This document shows, in pieces, positions 60,955 through 64,000 of a stretch of 64,000 nt of DNA. The stretch is taken from positions 740,860 through 804,859 of the forward strand of contig DPJD01000001.1 of assembly GCA_003543215.1 (NCBI GenBank). The letters run 5' to 3'. A program made the translations under genes and the position numbers. The notes below the pieces were generated by a model that saw only the letters and a list, made by a program, of their open reading frames with translations, ran no database searches and was not told the DNA's origin. Each line of letters opens with the position of its first letter. Position 1 is the first letter of the stretch. This DNA is from Erysipelotrichaceae bacterium. Lineage in GTDB: Bacteria; Bacillota_I; Bacilli_A; Erysipelotrichales; Erysipelotrichaceae.

Positions 60955-61691
60955 CACATCACCATTCCGCCATCGACTTGGATGACTTGTCCATTGATAT
61001 AATTCGCTTGTTCACTTGCTAGAAACAGTGCACAGTGTGCCACATCTTCCACTTTTCCAAAACGTCCGACTGGAATCTGTTTTAGAATCGCTGAGCGAAC
61101 TTCTTCACTTAAAACTTCGGTCATTGGTGTTTCGATAAAACCTGGGGCAATCGCATTGACGGTAATGTTGCGACTAGCGACTTCTTTTGCCAATGACTTG
61201 GTCAAACCAATGATTCCCGCTTTGCTTGCGGCATAATTTGCCTGTCCAAGATTTCCAATCAATCCAATGACTGAACTCATATTGATGATACGTCCCTGAC
61301 GTGCTTTGAACATGTATCTGAGGACAGCTTTCGAACAATTGAATGCACCTTTTAAATTGATCCGAATGACATCATCAAAATCAGCTTCCGACATTCTTAG
61401 AACCAAACCATCGCGCGTGATGCCGGAATTATTAATGAGGACATCAATACGCCCAAAGGTTTCCACAACCTTCTTGATGTTGGTTTCTACATCCGCACTA
61501 TCAGACACATCAAAGCCTAAGACCAAGGTTTGAACACCCAAACCTTTGCATTGTTCAGACAATGCTAGAGCACTGGTTTCATTCTTACTGTAATTGATCA
61601 CCACATCATAGCCTTGTTTTGCAAAATCAAGTACGATCTGTTGACCGATGCCACCGGTTGCGCCGGTTACGATACATACGGGATTACCCAT
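60954..61691 (-). CDS. fabG: 3-oxoacyl-ACP reductase FabG
   Basis: NADPH-dependent short-chain reductase, 245 residues: TGATGGIGQ near residue 10, NNSGITRD, the catalytic Ser in NMSSVIG, YAASKAG and the C-terminal YINGQVIQVDGGM. AAGGAG site; overlaps fabD by 8 bases. Confidence 0.97.
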   Translation of the reverse strand: MGNPVCIVTGATGGIGQQIVLDFAKQGYDVVINYSKNETSALALSEQCKGLGVQTLVLGFDVSDSADVETNIKKVVETFGRIDVLINNSGITRDGLVLRMSEADFDDVIRINLKGAFNCSKAVLRYMFKARQGRIINMSSVIGLIGNLGQANYAASKAGIIGLTKSLAKEVASRNITVNAIAPGFIETPMTEVLSEEVRSAILKQIPVGRFGKVEDVAHCALFLASEQANYINGQVIQVDGGMVM

Positions 61692-62604
61692 GGAGAACTC
61701 CTTTCAAGGCTTCAATGCCCTTGACATCACTAACAGTGATTACTTTAGCCTCTGGAATGATCTGTTTGACCAACTTATCCAAAGTGCTTTTCGGACTGAT
61801 TTCCACAAACACATCAACACCCATCGCATGCATCTGTTCAATCGTTTTAACCCATTGTACAGAACTATGAATCTGATGCGTCAAAGCATTCACGATATCT
61901 GTTTCTACTTCACCACTCACATTGAATAAAACGGGAACGTGTGGTTCTTGCATGGATACACTTTGTAAGATGGCATTTAAATTTTGGCTTGCTTCTTTTA
62001 AGAGTGAGGTATGGAATGCACCCGAGACATTGAGCGGTAATACACGTATTGAAGCCTCTTTCAAACGCTTAACCGCCAAATCAAGGATTGCTTTCTGACC
62101 ACTGATCACGGTTTGACTGGGACTGTTGTAATTCGCAATCTCGAGAACTTCATTTAGCTCAATTTGACATTCTGATACAATTTTTTGAATCGTTTGTAGA
62201 TCTGAACTTAACACCGCTGCCATACCACTTGAATGCGCTGGCAAAGCTTCTTGCATCAAACGACCACGCTTAACAACCACCTCAAGCGCTTGATCCACTT
62301 CAAGTGCCTTCGCATAACACAAAGCACTATACTCCCCTAAGCTTAAACCTGCACACACATCCGCAAGGATGCCCTCACTCCGCAGCGCTTCAGCGATGGC
62401 GAGTGAAGTAATCAATAAAGAAGGCTGTGTATATTGTGTTTGATTCAAACGTTCCTGAGGTCCGTTGAAACAGACATCTTTTACATCAAAATCACAGTTC
62501 GCTGAATCAAAAATTCTTTTTGCGCTTGGATAATTGTCATACACATCCTGTCCCATCCCAACAACTTGGGAACCTTGACCTCCAAAGATAAATCCAATTT
62601 TCAT
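61684..62604 (-). CDS. fabD: Malonyl-CoA:ACP transacylase
   Basis: Loads malonate onto ACP; 306 residues with IFGGQGSQVVGMG, the nucleophile in GLSLGEYSAL near residue 92 and the late His in SGAFHTSLL. ATGA overlap with the upstream gene. Confidence 0.96.
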   Translation of the reverse strand: MKIGFIFGGQGSQVVGMGQDVYDNYPSAKRIFDSANCDFDVKDVCFNGPQERLNQTQYTQPSLLITSLAIAEALRSEGILADVCAGLSLGEYSALCYAKALEVDQALEVVVKRGRLMQEALPAHSSGMAAVLSSDLQTIQKIVSECQIELNEVLEIANYNSPSQTVISGQKAILDLAVKRLKEASIRVLPLNVSGAFHTSLLKEASQNLNAILQSVSMQEPHVPVLFNVSGEVETDIVNALTHQIHSSVQWVKTIEQMHAMGVDVFVEISPKSTLDKLVKQIIPEAKVITVSDVKGIEALKGVLHG

Positions 62605-63647
62605 AATGAAACCTCACTTGGAAAGAGTTCATCAATCAGTTCTTTTACTGATACGATTTTTTCAATACGATAACCATTGGTTCCCGTAAAAATCAAACCG
62701 TCTTGGACATTGCCTTTAACCGCATGAATCAAAGCTTCAGTGATGCAATAGGGTGTCGTCGCTGGATTGCAGGGTTTCAAACAATTCACACAACGTTTTA
62801 CTTTGACTTTCTCATCTCGCATCAAGGTATCCACTAAAGGATTATTGATGGCACGTCCTGGATAGCCGGATGGACTGATAACAAAACGAATATCCTCTTT
62901 TTTTGCATTGACAAATGCTTGTTTGAATTGAAGATCCGCATCACACTCATGCGTTGCGATAAAGCGTGTTGCCATTTGTACACCTTGTGCACCCAAGGCT
63001 AGATAGTTTTGAATATCAGAAGCTGTATAGACACCGCCTGCCACAAAGACAGGGATGTCCCAATTTTGATCTTTTAATACGACGAGTACTTCATATAAGA
63101 TATCCGCAAGAGCTTGCGTCTTTTCTTCTTTTAAATCGGACCAAGAAAAACCGAGATGACCCCCTGCCAGAGGTCCCTCAATGATCAAGAGATCGGGTAA
63201 ACGTTGGCTTCTTGAAAGCCAGCGTTTGCATAAAAGAAAGGCTGCTTTCGCACTCGAGATGATCGGTGCTAAAGCAACTTTGGATTCACCAACTAAACTT
63301 GGTAATTCCAAAGGCAAACCAGCACCTGAAATGATCACATCGATATCCATTTGACTGATGGCTTTGACATAACGATCATAATCCTCAGCCGCAACCATGA
63401 CATTGATGCCCAGTAATCCTTTACCTTGACTGATTGCACGGGCTTTGGCAATTTCTTTTTCGAGAGCACGTAGATTGGCTTCGATGGTATTCTGATAAAA
63501 ATCAGCTTCACGATACCCAGGTTGGGCAGCAGAAATCACACCTAGGCCACCTTCCAACATCACATGTCCTGCAAGATTGCCAAGAGATACACCGATCCCC
63601 ATTCCACCTTGTATCAAGGGCACACGTAATTGGTCAAGCTTAAGCAT
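62601..63647 (-). CDS. FabK-related flavin oxidoreductase (nitronate monooxygenase-like) with Cys cluster
   Basis: TIM-barrel flavoprotein, 348 residues, of the NMO/FabK family: VPLIQGGMGIGVSLGNLAGHV at the start, FMN-site VFVAGGVYTASDIQNYLALGAQGVQMATRF near residue 215. The C-terminal half has a Cys cluster C-x2-C-x3-C-x7-C (CVNCLKPCNPATTPYC), which ordinary FabK lacks and which might bind an Fe-S cluster. It lies directly after true fabK, overlapping it by 8 bases. I use the ATG at 63647 with correctly spaced GGAG. Its substrate is unknown. Confidence 0.8.
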   Translation of the reverse strand: MLKLDQLRVPLIQGGMGIGVSLGNLAGHVMLEGGLGVISAAQPGYREADFYQNTIEANLRALEKEIAKARAISQGKGLLGINVMVAAEDYDRYVKAISQMDIDVIISGAGLPLELPSLVGESKVALAPIISSAKAAFLLCKRWLSRSQRLPDLLIIEGPLAGGHLGFSWSDLKEEKTQALADILYEVLVVLKDQNWDIPVFVAGGVYTASDIQNYLALGAQGVQMATRFIATHECDADLQFKQAFVNAKKEDIRFVISPSGYPGRAINNPLVDTLMRDEKVKVKRCVNCLKPCNPATTPYCITEALIHAVKGNVQDGLIFTGTNGYRIEKIVSVKELIDELFPSEVSL

Positions 63648-64000
63648 AATCATCTCCGTTAACATTTGTGTGGATTTGAGCATACACCTGCTTCGCATTC
63701 TTGGTCATATCTGCAAAGATTTGGGCTAAGGATTTCCGCTCTTTGACCATACCTGCGATTTGTCCCATCATGACTGAACCGTTTTCCATATCGCCATCAA
63801 AAACCGCCTTACGAAGCGATCCTAAGGTAAGTTTTTCCAAATCATCGCGTACAGCACCCGCTTGTTCGAGTTTCAGATATTTCTGACTCATAGCATTCTT
63901 TTTAATACGAACTGGTGCGGAAACACTACGACCCGTTACAACCGTATCGGTATCTTTTGCATCTAAAATCGCTTGTTTGTAATTTTCATGTATTGGACAT
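63640..64000 (-). CDS. fabK: Enoyl-ACP reductase FabK, C-terminal part (start outside window)
   Basis: The reading frame is open to the window edge, so only the last 120 residues are seen: CPIHENYKQAILDAKDTDTV, VTGRSVSAPVR and the terminal block FDGDMENGSVMMGQIAGM, all typical of FabK (flavin enoyl reductase replacing FabI). An ATG at 63891 is internal, not a start. First visible gene of the fab operon. Confidence 0.9.
   Translation of the reverse strand, partial: CPIHENYKQAILDAKDTDTVVTGRSVSAPVRIKKNAMSQKYLKLEQAGAVRDDLEKLTLGSLRKAVFDGDMENGSVMMGQIAGMVKERKSLAQIFADMTKNAKQVYAQIHTNVNGDDYA

Noticed and set aside
63640..63891. Separate 83-residue gene at the window end
   Set aside because: The frame continues to the window edge with typical FabK sequence, so the ATG at 63891 is internal.
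1..64000. CRISPR arrays, insertion sequences, prophage genes, tRNA or rRNA genes
   Set aside because: I looked for regularly spaced repeats, transposase motifs and tRNA-like cloverleafs and saw none that hold up.

Overview
The window is a densely packed, mostly minus-strand chromosomal segment of a low-to-moderate-GC Bacillota (Firmicutes). Gene orders known from Bacillus are kept: dnaD-nth beside a class A PBP, yqeG-yqeH-yhbY-nadD-yqeK-rsfS-yqeM, plsY/parE/parC, hisS-aspS, comN-secDF, mraZ-rsmH-ftsL-pbpB-mraY-murD, ylbM/ylbN/rpmF, ysgA/pheS/pheT, and sepF/divIVA/ileS. Three tRNA-dependent T-box leaders support the same placement. The fused NadD-YqeK protein, the compact RecJ and the trimmed cell-division clusters point to the Erysipelotrichia/Mollicutes side of the phylum. 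That placement is inference. No rRNA, tRNA, CRISPR array, insertion sequence or prophage was recognised.

Layout. 1-4.2 kb: 3' part of a class A PBP, then nth, dnaD, a TseB/YpmB-like protein and a small anchored protein. 4.2-9.4 kb: mtnN and the ribosome-assembly/NAD cluster, then a degenerate HAD protein. 9.4-14.8 kb: topoisomerase IV (parC, parE), plsY and a YneF-like protein. 15.1-18.0 kb: an unrecognised AT-rich 347-codon gene, an ABC exporter and a 6S RNA gene. 18.0-25.7 kb: aspS, hisS with a T-box, rel, apt, recJ. 25.7-34.5 kb: secDF, comN and the dcw cluster led by mraZ. 34.6-37.5 kb: rpmF, yceD, a hydrolase and tmcAL. 37.5-47.2 kb: a YebC-family regulator, pheST, a SpoU methylase, ileS, divIVA, sepF, hpf. 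47.3-55.6 kb: dipeptidase, phospholipase C-like protein, a two-domain nuclease, ald, a flavodiiron protein, gatD/murT and a membrane protein. 55.7-58.6 kb: a HAD phosphatase, speE, speD and an Sfp-type phosphopantetheinyl transferase. 58.6-64 kb: plsC and a type II fatty-acid synthesis operon (fabZ, fabF, fabG, fabD, a FabK-related flavoprotein, fabK).

The genes are mainly housekeeping: cell-wall synthesis and division, translation and its tRNA-dependent control, DNA topology and repair, stringent response, and lipid and polyamine synthesis. Many neighbours overlap by 1-14 bases (TAATG, ATGA), so translational coupling is probably common. Intrinsic terminators separate most convergent pairs and often overlap the stop codons.

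The most notable observations are: (1) a GatD-like amidotransferase in which both catalytic residues appear replaced; (2) a hisS-aspS T-box whose specifier, aligned with the pheS and ileS leaders, reads GAC (Asp) and overlaps CAC (His); (3) seven genes whose ATG lies only 6-7 bases after an extended -10 box, suggesting leaderless mRNAs; (4) a fourfold 10-bp-periodic repeat in the mraZ leader; (5) a Cas4-like/DEDD nuclease with an apparently dead first domain; and (6) an L32 protein with an altered zinc knuckle.
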